From NCBI GenBank assembly GCA_903862715.1, contig CAIOYY010000063.1, positions 1 to 64,000 of the forward strand: a stretch of DNA of 64,000 nucleotides. Direction: 5' to 3'. The position numbers and the translations under genes were made by a program. The DNA is from an uncultured Alphaproteobacteria bacterium. Its GTDB lineage: Bacteria; Pseudomonadota; Alphaproteobacteria; Micropepsales; Micropepsaceae. The notes under the pieces are model-generated. The model was not told the DNA's origin and ran no database searches. It was given only the letters and a program-made list of their open reading frames with translations. Positions 17,317 to 25,998 of the stretch are shown here, piece after piece. Numbering within the stretch: position 1 is the first letter of the stretch; every line of letters starts with the position of its first letter.

Positions 17317-18813
17317 GTGGAAGATTTTCTCCTAGCTGTTTCGCTGCTTTTCACAACGCCCCTGATCGCGGTCGCTATCGCGGGTCTCGTCTGGGGCATT
17401 CTAGGTGGCGCATTGCCGGGCATTTCGCCTTCGATCTCGATGGCGCTGCTTTTGCCTTTCACCTACACGCTCGACCCCATGTCGGCGATTGTGCTTCTGG
17501 CTACAGCCTATATCGGCGCCGAATATGGCGGCTCGATTCCCGCCATTCTCATTCGCACGCCGGGAACGAATGCCGCCGCGGCGACCGTCATCGACGGTTA
17601 TGAAATGCGCCGTCAGGGAAAAGGCGGCGAGGCGCTCGGCATATCGCTGTGGTCGGGTTTCATCGGCAGCATGTTCGGACTGGCGATGCTTGTCCTCCTC
17701 ACCGAGCCGTTGTCACAGCTCGCGCTCGCCTTTCGCCCCACCTCCTATTTCGCCCTCGGTGTACTGGGACTTTCGGTGATCGCGTCCCTGTCCGGAAAAT
17801 CGCTGTTGAAGGGCGCGGCGGCGGCCATTCTCGGCCTTATGGTCGCGACCATCGGCACCGATCCCATTTCCGGCGTTGGACGCTTTACGTTCGGCTCGCC
17901 CGATCTTCTGGAAGGCGTGGCACCGATTTTCGTCATGGTCGGCCTCTTCGCCGTCAGCGAATTGATGACGCATTCGGGTATCGCGGCGCACGCCATCGAT
18001 CAGAAGGAGACGATCCGCGTCCGACTGCCGTCGCTGGCGATGATGAACCGCCTTAAGCGCTCGCAGATCATCGGCTCCATCATCGGCACCTTCGAAGGCC
18101 TAATGCCGGGTGCGGGCGGCTCGATTGCGTCCTTTCTCTCTTATAACGAGGCGAAACGCTGGTCGAAGCATCCCGAGGAATTCGGCAAGGGCTCACCGGA
18201 AGGCGTTGCCGCACCGGAAGCTTCCAACAATACGGTCGCCAGCACGGCGCTTATTCCGCTTTTGAGTTTCGGTATTCCGGGTTCGAACTCCGCAGCGGTG
18301 CTTCTCGGCGGTCTTCTCATTCACGGATTGCTTCCGGGTCCCCGCCTGTTCGAAGAGAACACGGAAGTCATTCTCGGCCTCTATATGGGCTCCTTCGTCG
18401 CCATTGTGGCGATGCTGGTGGCGGGCATTTTGATCCTGCCGCTCTGCGTATGGCTGGTGAACCGCCCGCGTCCCTATCTGTCGGGGTTCATTTTCGCGCT
18501 CGTGCTGTCCGGCGTGTACACCGTGCATGTGACGCTGTTCGATGTCGGCATCGTTCTGGTGGCCGGGTTGTTCGGTTATGCGATGCGCTTCTTCGGATTT
18601 CCGTTCCTGCCCGCGGTGCTCGGCGTCGTCCTTGGCGAACTCGTTGAATCGAATTATCGCCGCTCGCTGGTGTTGTCCGGCGGTGACAATGCGATCTTCC
18701 TCGAAGATCCCATAGCCGTCGGGTTTCTTATTGTCGCCGTGTTGTTCGTGGTTCTCGCTCTAGTGGGGGAATGGCGTTCGGCGGCGCGTCTTCGCAAGGG
18801 AGTAAAAGCGTGA
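17317..18813 (+). CDS. tctA: TTT-family large permease TctA
   Basis: A 498-residue permease with about 12 membrane spans. It carries the paired family motifs GGALPGISPSISMALLLPF and YIGAEYGGSIPAILIRTPG in the first half, and MPGAGGSIASFLSYNEAKR and LLSFGIPGSNSAAVLLGG in the second. It forms the translocation pathway with TctB. The start is GTG 17317 preceded by GGAACGGGAA. The stop overlaps the next start by four bases (GTGA), coupling it to the MmgE/PrpD gene. Confidence 0.92.
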   Translation: MEDFLLAVSLLFTTPLIAVAIAGLVWGILGGALPGISPSISMALLLPFTYTLDPMSAIVLLATAYIGAEYGGSIPAILIRTPGTNAAAATVIDGYEMRRQGKGGEALGISLWSGFIGSMFGLAMLVLLTEPLSQLALAFRPTSYFALGVLGLSVIASLSGKSLLKGAAAAILGLMVATIGTDPISGVGRFTFGSPDLLEGVAPIFVMVGLFAVSELMTHSGIAAHAIDQKETIRVRLPSLAMMNRLKRSQIIGSIIGTFEGLMPGAGGSIASFLSYNEAKRWSKHPEEFGKGSPEGVAAPEASNNTVASTALIPLLSFGIPGSNSAAVLLGGLLIHGLLPGPRLFEENTEVILGLYMGSFVAIVAMLVAGILILPLCVWLVNRPRPYLSGFIFALVLSGVYTVHVTLFDVGIVLVAGLFGYAMRFFGFPFLPAVLGVVLGELVESNYRRSLVLSGGDNAIFLEDPIAVGFLIVAVLFVVLALVGEWRSAARLRKGVKA

Positions 18814-20165
18814 CGATTGCCGAAGAATTAGGGTCGTTTTCCGCAGCCGTAAATCCGGCGAAGCTGCCTCTTGCCGCGCGCGATACGCTTCGCTGGCTGC
18901 TATTCGATGTCGTCGGCCTCTGTGTCGCGGCACGCAACAATGACTATGTACAGGCCGCGCGCGCCAGCGCCATCCAGAACGGTACCGCCTCGGCGCTGGG
19001 ACATAGCGGAAGTTTCGGTCCCTATGACGCGGCGCTGATTAACGGAACGGCGGCGCATGGCGAAGATTACGACGATACTTTCGAAGGCGGTCCTGTTCAC
19101 GCTGGCGCGGTAATCGTACCGGCCGTTCTCGCCATTGCCGAAGAACGTGGCCTTACGGGCGATGCTGTCCTGCGCGGTATCGCGGTGGGCGTCGAATTGA
19201 TGTGCCGCATGAGCCTTGTGGCGCCCCAGGCCATTCACAAAGCGTGTTTCCATCCTACGGCCGTTCTCGGAGGTCCATCGGCAGCAGCGGCAGTCGCCGC
19301 GGCTATTGGGCTGGACGCGCAGAGAACAATGCACGCCATCGGCATTTCGGGAAGCCTTGCCTCTGGCATCATCGAATATCTCGCCGATGGTAGCTGGACG
19401 AAACGTCTTCATGCTGGTGCGGCGGCACAATCGGGTATCCGCGCGGCGCTTCTCGCCGAAGGAGGGTTCACTGGGCCCAAAACCGTTCTTGAAGGCGTGC
19501 ACGGCTTTTACAAAGCCTTCGCACCGTCCAAGAAGCCCGACTTCGCGCCGCTGCTCGACGGTCTTGGCTCGGAATGGGTGCTCGAAACGCTCGCCTTCAA
19601 GCCTTATGCCTGCGGAACCATGACCCAGCCCTTCATCGACTGCGCCGTCGAACTCGCGCAGCAGGGCGTAAAGGCGGACGACATTGTCCGCATGGAATGC
19701 GAAGTCGGCGAAGGCACGGTCCATCGCCTGTGGGAGCCGCTCTCCCTGAAACACGCACCGCCAAACGGCTACGCCGGAAAATTCTCGACACCCTATTGCA
19801 TTGCCGTTGGCTTTATCGACGGCAAAGCAGGCTTCGAGCAATTCACCGATGCGCGGGTTCTCGATCCGAAGGTGCGCGCACTGGCGGCGAAGGTTTCTTA
19901 TGTGATCGATCCCGCGAATGAATACCCGAAGAACTACACTGGCCATATACGTGCGACGCTGAAAGACGGCTCGGTGCGTGAAGCGCGCAAGGGGCATATG
20001 CGCGGCGGCGCACATGAACCCTTGTCGGATGCCGATATCGTGGCGAAATTTCGCGACAATGCGAAATTCGGCGGTTGGCAGGACAACCGGATAGACGCTA
20101 TGTCCGCCGCACTGGAACGCATCGCGGAGATGGGTGCAGTCGATTTACAGGCGGCAAGAGGATAA
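18810..20165 (+). CDS. MmgE/PrpD family protein (2-methylcitrate dehydratase-like)
   Basis: About 451 residues with the MmgE/PrpD fold: NGTAAHGEDYDDTFEGGPVH, PTAVLGGPSAAAAVAAAIGL, ADGSWTKRLHAGAAAQSGI and AFKPYACGTMTQPFIDCAVE. Family members dehydrate or isomerise tricarboxylates (2-methylcitrate, cis-aconitate). Its direct coupling to a tripartite tricarboxylate transporter suggests it acts on the imported compound. I choose GTG 18810, which overlaps the tctA stop as GTGA and has AAGGGAG upstream, over the ATG at 18771. The actual substrate is not known. Confidence 0.85.
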   Translation: MTIAEELGSFSAAVNPAKLPLAARDTLRWLLFDVVGLCVAARNNDYVQAARASAIQNGTASALGHSGSFGPYDAALINGTAAHGEDYDDTFEGGPVHAGAVIVPAVLAIAEERGLTGDAVLRGIAVGVELMCRMSLVAPQAIHKACFHPTAVLGGPSAAAAVAAAIGLDAQRTMHAIGISGSLASGIIEYLADGSWTKRLHAGAAAQSGIRAALLAEGGFTGPKTVLEGVHGFYKAFAPSKKPDFAPLLDGLGSEWVLETLAFKPYACGTMTQPFIDCAVELAQQGVKADDIVRMECEVGEGTVHRLWEPLSLKHAPPNGYAGKFSTPYCIAVGFIDGKAGFEQFTDARVLDPKVRALAAKVSYVIDPANEYPKNYTGHIRATLKDGSVREARKGHMRGGAHEPLSDADIVAKFRDNAKFGGWQDNRIDAMSAALERIAEMGAVDLQAARG

Positions 20166-20166
20166 A

Positions 20167-20916
20167 ATGCGGGAACTGGACGGGCTTTCTGCCATCGTAA
20201 CCGGTGCGGCGAAGAATATAGGCCGGGCTATTGCCTTGGATCTCGCGTCAGGCGGCGCCTCAGTTGCCGTAGTGACAAAATCCGATATGGACGGCGCGAA
20301 TTCGGTTGCAGCCGAAATCGTCGCGCAAGGCGGCAAGGCTGTAGCGCTGCAGACCGACATTACCGATGCCGTAGCAGTGAAGCGTATGGTCGAGGAGACG
20401 GTCGGCGCGTTCGGGCGACTAGATATTCTCGTCAACAATGCGGGCGTCCGTCCCGAAACGCCAATGCAGGACATGACGATAGCGGAGTGGCGCGGCGTCA
20501 TGGGTGTCATTTTGGAGGGGGCCTTTTTATGCTGCCAGGCGGCGCTTCCCCACCTGGAAAAGGGTGGACAAGGCGCTATCGTCAACATCGGCGGCCTCAC
20601 TGCCTATACCGGCGCGGCCCATCGCGCCCATGTGGTTGCGGCAAAAGCAGGTCTTGATGGACTGACCAAGGCACTCGCCGTCGAGCTCGCACCACGTGGT
20701 ATCACGGTTAATCTCGTGTCCCCTGGGCTCATCGATACGGTGCGCGGCAAAAGCTCGACGGCTGTTCCCGATCATCACAAGAAGCACGCCACGCTCGTCG
20801 GGCGGCGGGGGAAACCCGAGGAAGTCTCGTCCATGGTCCGCTACCTTGCGGGACCGAATGGCCGCTACCTCACGGGTCAGACGGTTCACGTCAATGGCGG
20901 CGTATTTCTGCCCTAA
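20167..20916 (+). CDS. SDR-family protein lacking the catalytic Ser and Tyr
   Basis: A 249-residue classical short-chain dehydrogenase fold with cofactor motif TGAAKNIGRAIA and NNAG (DILVNNAGVRPE). At the active site the segment is IVNIGGLTAYTGA...RAHVVAAKAGL: Lys160 is present, but Tyr is replaced by Val156 and the usual Ser by Gly143. The C-terminus is normal (VSPGLIDT, LTGQTVHVNGG). It may act by another mechanism, bind without turnover, or belong to the RAHV..AK subfamily in which Tyr is missing. ATG 20167 starts two bases after the MmgE/PrpD stop, preceded by AAGAGG, so it is the last gene of the transporter operon. Confidence 0.8.
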   Translation: MRELDGLSAIVTGAAKNIGRAIALDLASGGASVAVVTKSDMDGANSVAAEIVAQGGKAVALQTDITDAVAVKRMVEETVGAFGRLDILVNNAGVRPETPMQDMTIAEWRGVMGVILEGAFLCCQAALPHLEKGGQGAIVNIGGLTAYTGAAHRAHVVAAKAGLDGLTKALAVELAPRGITVNLVSPGLIDTVRGKSSTAVPDHHKKHATLVGRRGKPEEVSSMVRYLAGPNGRYLTGQTVHVNGGVFLP

Positions 20917-20959
20917 TCGCGATGCAACCCTTACCGGTGGTGATTTGTATCGCCATCCT

Positions 20960-20974
20960 GGACAAGTCCTGTCC
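20960..20974. promoter_or_regulatory. GGACA-N5-TGTCC inverted repeat upstream of iclR-type gene
   Basis: A short perfect inverted repeat (GGACA AGTCC TGTCC) lies 80 bases before the IclR-family start. IclR proteins commonly bind palindromes of about this size near their own promoter. With only five paired bases this could be chance. Confidence 0.2.
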
Positions 20975-21053
20975 GTTGAGGCGAGGCTACGGTCATTGAA
21001 GGATCAGGTTCGCGTTCAAACGGCCAGCGCTGGCTTCAGCGCGAATTTCTAGG

Positions 21054-21830
21054 TTGTATGCATTGACGAAAGCGGAAACAAGTCACGAGCGAATGCTGCG
21101 GGTCCTCGACATTATCGAGGGGCAAAGCGGCGGGGTGACGACTGAGGACATGTTGCAGACGCTCGGCTTCACGCGCTCGACTCTCTATCGCTATCTGAAA
21201 ACGCTTTCCTCCGCGGGGCTCGTTACGTCGCTGCCGAACGTCGGCTATACGTTTGGTCCGCGTATTGCCGAACTCGATTATGAGATGCGCAATCGCGATC
21301 CGCTCATCATTGCCGCAAGGCCGGTAATGGCGGATCTGGTGCGCGATATTCCGGGCATTTCGCTTCTTTGCCGCAGATACCGTGACCGGGTTCTTTGTGT
21401 TCATCAGCAGCGCGGTGACGTGGATTTCACCAGCGCCTATGAACGCGGTCTGGCGCGGCCGCTTTCGCGCGGTGCCGCTTCGCGTATTATTCTTGCTTAT
21501 CTGCCGACCCGGAACATCGCCAAACTTTACGAGGAGCAACCCACCGCCTTTGCCGAGGGCGAACTCGGTTATTCGCTCGGCGATGTGAAGACGGCCCTCA
21601 AGCAAATGCGCGCCCGCGGGTGGGACATGACGCAAGGTCATGTGGCACCCGGTGTCACAGGCGTTGCCGTGCCGATCTTCGATAATCGGGGCGTCATACT
21701 CGCCAGCATGAGCCTGACAGTCGGTAAGCCTCGTTTGGCGGAAGCCGAACTTCAGGCCGTGGCCGAACGTCTCCAATCCTGTGCGCGGATCGTTACGAAG
21801 GCCGTTCGGGGCGCCAGCTCACCCACTTAG
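21054..21830 (+). CDS. IclR-family transcriptional regulator
   Basis: A 258-residue regulator. The N-terminal winged HTH (residues about 10-70) includes MLRVLDIIEGQSGGVTTEDM and TRSTLYRYLKTLSSAGLV. The C-terminal effector domain includes LSRGAASRIILAYLP and HVAPGVTGVAVPIFDNRGVI, the IclR ligand-domain signature. IclR proteins regulate organic-acid and aromatic catabolism. It sits between the TctCBA/MmgE operon and the Rieske operon, and could control either. The start is TTG 21054 in the track; TTG 21063 is also possible, and the nearby ATG is out of frame. Confidence 0.88.
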   Translation: MYALTKAETSHERMLRVLDIIEGQSGGVTTEDMLQTLGFTRSTLYRYLKTLSSAGLVTSLPNVGYTFGPRIAELDYEMRNRDPLIIAARPVMADLVRDIPGISLLCRRYRDRVLCVHQQRGDVDFTSAYERGLARPLSRGAASRIILAYLPTRNIAKLYEEQPTAFAEGELGYSLGDVKTALKQMRARGWDMTQGHVAPGVTGVAVPIFDNRGVILASMSLTVGKPRLAEAELQAVAERLQSCARIVTKAVRGASSPT

Positions 21831-21853
21831 TAGAAAATCCCACATTACGCGAC

Positions 21854-21882
21854 TTGACACTATTTCTCCCCGGGGGAATAAC
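21854..21882 (+). promoter_or_regulatory. Probable sigma-70-type promoter of the Rieske operon
   Basis: TTGACA, a 17-base spacer and AATAAC lie 51 bases upstream of the oxygenase alpha-subunit ATG. The -35 is a perfect match and the -10 matches four of six bases. The spacer holds a CCCCGGGG palindrome between the two boxes, a plausible operator position. This is the best promoter match seen in the window. Confidence 0.5.
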
Positions 21883-21933
21883 TACGCCCCGGCCTGAAAA
21901 AGGCCCAGTCCTAATCTGTTGGATTCCTGCCTG

Positions 21934-23211
21934 ATGCGAGACGCCTTCATCATTGATGATGCCCGGGAGAAGAAATTCCTTCTCAACCGCGAGGCGCTGG
22001 TCTCTCCTTCTGTCCTTCAGGCGGAGATGAAGAAGGTCTTCGCCAAGTGCTGGATCTATGTCGGGCATGCCTCCGAAATCAAAGCCCCGGGCGACTTTGT
22101 CACCCGCCGTGTCACCGGAAGGCCCATCATCTTCTGCCGCGATCATTCCGGCGAGATACATTGCTTCTTCAATACCTGCCGCCATCGCGGCGCCATTGTC
22201 TGCACCGAGCCCGCCGGCAACCGGCGGGGTTTTCGCTGCATCTATCACGGCTGGGCTTATGTGAATGACGGCAAGCTGGCGGGCGTTCCGGGCGCTGATG
22301 CCTATGCTGATACATTCGACAAAAATGAACTGGGGCTGCGCCGCCCGCCGCGTTTCGAGAGCTATCGCGGCTTCTGGTTTCTTTGCCTCGATAAGGATGC
22401 GCCCTCGCTGGAAACCTATCTCGGCAAGGCCAAGGATTATATGGACCTGGTTCTCGACCAGTCCCCCTCTGGCACCATGGAAATCCTTACCGGCGTGCAG
22501 GATTACGACATCGCCGCCAATTGGAAATTGATGGTGGAGAACAGCGTCGACGATTATCACATCCCGACGACGCACTCGACCTGGCTCGCTTACATGGCGA
22601 ACTCCGGCGTGGGCATTCATGTCCCGCAGGGCGAGGGCCTTGTGCTGCCGACCAAGGGCTGGGCTATTGATCTCGGCAATGGCCATTTCACGACCGACAA
22701 CATCAATTTCCGTGGCCGTCCGGTGGCGAAATGGATTCCCATCTATGGTGAAGACGCGAAACCCGAAATGGATGAAATCCGCCGTGAGCTTGTGGAACGG
22801 CTGGGGCCTGACCGCGCAAATCGCGTCGCCGACACCAACCGCAATCTCGTGATCTTCCCGAACCTTGTCATCAATGATGGATCGTCCGTCACGGTACGCA
22901 CTTTTTACCCGGAAAACGCCGCCAAAATGCATGTCAGCGCCTGGGCCTTCGGTCCTGTCGAGGAAAGCGAAACCGCGCGCGCACGCCGCCTTGATGCGTT
23001 TCTCACCTTCTATGGCCCCGGTGGGTTCGCGACACCGGACGATGTCGAGGCACTGGAACTGGTGCAGCAGGGCCTCGCCAATTGGGAAGATGATCCGTGG
23101 TCGGAAATGTCGCGAGGCATGGGCAAGGAAAGCGCGCAGCTTAACAGCGACGAGCATCACCTCCGCATTTTCTGGCGCCGCTGGAATCAGTTAATGGAGG
23201 CGGCACAGTGA
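21934..23211 (+). CDS. Rieske non-heme iron oxygenase, alpha (catalytic) subunit
   Basis: A 425-residue ring-hydroxylating oxygenase large subunit. The Rieske 2Fe-2S ligands are C-x-H and C-x2-H in NTCRHRG (about residues 82-84) and CIYHGW (102-105). The mononuclear iron site is in ENSVDDYHIPTTH. It would hydroxylate an aromatic acid or similar compound in the cytoplasm, using electrons from a reductase. ATG 21934 is used because the TTG at 21919 has no advantage. The stop overlaps the beta-subunit GTG by four bases. No ferredoxin or reductase gene is in the window. Confidence 0.92.
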   Translation: MRDAFIIDDAREKKFLLNREALVSPSVLQAEMKKVFAKCWIYVGHASEIKAPGDFVTRRVTGRPIIFCRDHSGEIHCFFNTCRHRGAIVCTEPAGNRRGFRCIYHGWAYVNDGKLAGVPGADAYADTFDKNELGLRRPPRFESYRGFWFLCLDKDAPSLETYLGKAKDYMDLVLDQSPSGTMEILTGVQDYDIAANWKLMVENSVDDYHIPTTHSTWLAYMANSGVGIHVPQGEGLVLPTKGWAIDLGNGHFTTDNINFRGRPVAKWIPIYGEDAKPEMDEIRRELVERLGPDRANRVADTNRNLVIFPNLVINDGSSVTVRTFYPENAAKMHVSAWAFGPVEESETARARRLDAFLTFYGPGGFATPDDVEALELVQQGLANWEDDPWSEMSRGMGKESAQLNSDEHHLRIFWRRWNQLMEAAQ

Positions 23212-23711
23212 ACGCGCCGTCCAATGCGATCCGTGTTTCCCGCGCCGAGGTCGAGGATTTCCTCTATCACGAGGCCGCGCTCCTCGATGAATGGCGGCTC
23301 GACGAATGGCTTGAGCTTCTCACCGACGACGCTATTTACGAGGTTCCCCCGAACGATACGCCCGGCGGCAGCTCGAAAAATACGCTGTTCATTCTCGCCG
23401 ATGACATCGTGCGCATCCGCGAACGCGTGAAGCGGCTGAAAAGCCCGAATTGCCATGCCGAATTTCCTCACTCGCGCACGCGCCGCCTGATCACGAATGT
23501 CCGCATTCTCCAAACCGAAGGTAATCTCGTGACCGTCGCGGCGAATTTCGTTTGTTACCGGTACCGTCGCCACGAACGTATTCGTGAATTCGTGGGCACC
23601 TACCGTTTTGTGCTGCAGCACACCCATGACGGTTTTCGAATCAAGGCGCGGCGCACCACGCTCGATGCCTATGAACTGGGGTCCCTCGGCGCCGTGAGCT
23701 TTATTCTTTAG
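23208..23711 (+). CDS. Ring-hydroxylating oxygenase, beta subunit
   Basis: A 167-residue protein of the SnoaL-like beta-subunit family. Typical features are VEDFLYHEAALLDEWRLDEW near the N-terminus, LTDDAIYEVP, the central VKRLKSPNCHAEFPHSRTRR, and VGTYRFVLQH at the end. It forms the structural partner of the alpha subunit, usually alpha3beta3. The start is GTG 23208, overlapping the alpha stop (GTGA). The pairing makes a two-subunit terminal oxygenase. Confidence 0.92.
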   Translation: MNAPSNAIRVSRAEVEDFLYHEAALLDEWRLDEWLELLTDDAIYEVPPNDTPGGSSKNTLFILADDIVRIRERVKRLKSPNCHAEFPHSRTRRLITNVRILQTEGNLVTVAANFVCYRYRRHERIREFVGTYRFVLQHTHDGFRIKARRTTLDAYELGSLGAVSFIL

Positions 23712-23777
23712 CCGACATTCTCTATCGTTCCGCCCTCAGGACGAGACCCGGCAAACGGGTCCGGAAAAGGCGAGGCG

Positions 23778-24896
23778 ATGGCGGACAGGACAGCGGTACC
23801 CGAGGAACTGGCGAAGAAATTCGCTACGGAAAAAGACTGGGACACGCCCTATCAGCGCTGGATTCGCGCCGAAGGCCTCGACATCATCCCCGCCCATTAC
23901 ATCCCGAATTTGCGCACCGTTGAATTGAAACCCTGGCTGCGCCGCGAAGCCAAGGGTCTCTATATCAATCACGAAGCCTCCCGCACCTCGAATGATTGTT
24001 ATGTGTGCGAAATCGCACCGGGCAAGAAGATGGCGCCGCAGCGCCAACTCTTCGAGGAAATGGTGCTCATACTTGACGGACGCGGTTCGACCGCCGTCTG
24101 GAACGATAAGGGCGACCGTATCACCTTCGAATGGAAAGCAGGCGCCATGTTCGCGGTGCCGCTGAATTGCTGGCATCAGCATTTCAACGGCTCGGGCTCA
24201 GAGCATGTTCGCTTCGTGTCGGTCACGAACGGCCCGTCTGTGATGAATCTCTACGACGATGCGGCTTTCGTCTTCGACACCGAATATGATTTCGCCAATC
24301 GCTTCACCGGCGAGCCGGATTACTTCACCGCCAAGGGCGAACAGAAAGGCTTTCTGCTGGAATCCAATTTTGTCTCCGATGTCGTCAATCTGCCGCTGAT
24401 CTATGCGCGTGAACGCGGCGCGGGCGGAGGCCATATCCGCTTCAACATGGCGCGCGGCTCTATCCCGAGCCACATTTCCGAATTTCCGGTTGGCACCTAC
24501 AAGAAGGGGCATTGTCACGGGCCCGGCGCCCATGTCGTCGTGTTGTCGGGCGAAGGCTACACATTGATGTGGCCCGAGAATGAAGAACCGAAACGCTATG
24601 ACTGGGAAGTCGGTACGCTGATTGTTCCGCCGAATCGCTGGTTCCATCAGCATTTCAACACCAGTGCGGAGCCGGGCCGCTATCTCGCCTTCAAGCATTT
24701 TTCGCCGCGCAACCCGCAAGGCGTTCCGCTTTCCTGGGTCAGCAGGCGCAAGGGCGGGAACCAAATCGATTATGCCGACGAACCCGCTATAGTCCGGCAG
24801 ATGTATGAGGAAAATCTCGCGAGGAATGGCCTGACATCGAAAATGGAAGATGTCTATCGCGATGAGCTGACCACGCTACCGCCGTTAAAGGCTTGA
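23778..24896 (+). CDS. Bicupin protein downstream of the Rieske oxygenase
   Basis: A 372-residue protein with two cupin barrels. The first (about 75-155) has a weakened metal motif (PQRQLFEEM instead of H-x-H) but keeps NCWHQHFN. The second (about 230-315) keeps KKGHCHGPGAHVVVLSGEG and RWFHQHFN, so one full metal site is likely. Cupins beside Rieske oxygenases can be ring-cleaving dioxygenases (gentisate type) or accessory proteins; which applies here is not clear. It follows the beta subunit by 66 bases, with the start ATG after GGCGAGGCG. Its stop is close to the lipoprotein gene. Confidence 0.8.
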   Translation: MADRTAVPEELAKKFATEKDWDTPYQRWIRAEGLDIIPAHYIPNLRTVELKPWLRREAKGLYINHEASRTSNDCYVCEIAPGKKMAPQRQLFEEMVLILDGRGSTAVWNDKGDRITFEWKAGAMFAVPLNCWHQHFNGSGSEHVRFVSVTNGPSVMNLYDDAAFVFDTEYDFANRFTGEPDYFTAKGEQKGFLLESNFVSDVVNLPLIYARERGAGGGHIRFNMARGSIPSHISEFPVGTYKKGHCHGPGAHVVVLSGEGYTLMWPENEEPKRYDWEVGTLIVPPNRWFHQHFNTSAEPGRYLAFKHFSPRNPQGVPLSWVSRRKGGNQIDYADEPAIVRQMYEENLARNGLTSKMEDVYRDELTTLPPLKA

Positions 24897-24922
24897 ATTC
24901 TGCCGCAACAGAGAGGATCGCC

Positions 24923-25972
24923 GTGCTGATATCCGGCCTGAAACGCGCTGCTGGCATTATTCCCCTTGCCGTATGGTCTCTCTTTGTCGCCGCGTGCTCA
25001 CAGGAAGCCGCAACGCCACAGGCGGCTGAGCCCGTTTCCGAACGCGTCGCGGCGCTTATCGAAGATGCACGCGAAGAAGGCTCCGTCACCGTCTATTCGT
25101 CGCTTCCCGTTCCGATCATGAACGATGTTGCGGCGGCATTCCGTGAAAAATACGGCATCGACATAGAAATCTGGCGCGGAGGTTCGGAAGAAATCCTGCA
25201 GCGCGCGGTCGCGGAAGCGCGCGCCGGGCGGCATATGGTCGATGTCGTGGAATCGGCCGCCCCCGAAGTCGAAGCCATCGCGCGCGAGGAATTGCTGGCG
25301 AATGTCACCTCACCGGTCTTTGCCGAACTGATGCCCGGTTCCTATGTCGAGGGGCGTCCCTGGATCAATTCCCGGCTGATTGTCTTTGTGGCTGCCTACA
25401 ACACCAACGAAATCGCGTCGACGGACGCGCCCACGCGCTTCGAAGATTTGCTGGACGCGAAATGGAACGGGAGACTGACGGTTGAAGCCAATGATTTCGG
25501 CTGGCTGAAAGGCATGGCCGATGAACTCGGCGAGGAACAGGCGCTATCGCTTCTGCGTAATATCGTCACCACGAACGGTGTCAATGTGCGTGACGGCCAT
25601 GGCCTCATCACCAATATGCTGGCGTCTGGCGAAGTGCCGTTCACCTTCACCCAGTATTACGAACAGGCCGCGCATGCGCGCGACGAAGGCGCACCCATCG
25701 AAGTAGCGTTCCTCGACCCCGTGATCGCGCTCCCGACCGGCCTTGGCATCATGCGCAATGCGCCCCATCCCGACGCTGCGATGCTGTTCATGGAATTTTA
25801 TCTGACCGACGCGCAGGGCATTCTCGCCGGATATGACTACATCGGTTCGAATGTGACACGGCAGGTGCTTCCCGAAGGCATGAACCCCGTCGTCGTCGAA
25901 ATGTCCGATTATCTCGACGAATATGAGAAGTGGCACAATCTGCACCGCGAGATTTTCGCCGCGCGTCGGTAG
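24923..25972 (+). CDS. Extracellular solute-binding lipoprotein (iron/thiamine-type SBP fold)
   Basis: About 349 residues. The N-terminus is a lipoprotein signal (PLAVWSLFVAACSQEA, with Cys as the lipid site). The mature part has the bacterial extracellular solute-binding fold: EGSVTVYSSLPVPIMNDVA, FREKYGIDIEIWRGG, EVPFTFTQYYEQAAH and NAPHPDAAMLFMEF. This resembles FbpA-like and polyol/acid binding proteins. I choose GTG 24923 with GAGAGGA six bases upstream rather than TTG 24893. No permease or ATPase gene is adjacent, so the rest of the transporter must be elsewhere, or the protein may serve another role. Confidence 0.8.
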   Translation: MLISGLKRAAGIIPLAVWSLFVAACSQEAATPQAAEPVSERVAALIEDAREEGSVTVYSSLPVPIMNDVAAAFREKYGIDIEIWRGGSEEILQRAVAEARAGRHMVDVVESAAPEVEAIAREELLANVTSPVFAELMPGSYVEGRPWINSRLIVFVAAYNTNEIASTDAPTRFEDLLDAKWNGRLTVEANDFGWLKGMADELGEEQALSLLRNIVTTNGVNVRDGHGLITNMLASGEVPFTFTQYYEQAAHARDEGAPIEVAFLDPVIALPTGLGIMRNAPHPDAAMLFMEFYLTDAQGILAGYDYIGSNVTRQVLPEGMNPVVVEMSDYLDEYEKWHNLHREIFAARR

Positions 25973-25998
25973 ACGTTTTCCTCTCCCAGCGGCGGAAG

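Noticed and set aside
18268-18290. GGTTCGAACTCC resembling a tRNA T-arm
   Set aside because: It lies inside tctA in the conserved FGIPGSNSAAV motif; no cloverleaf around it.
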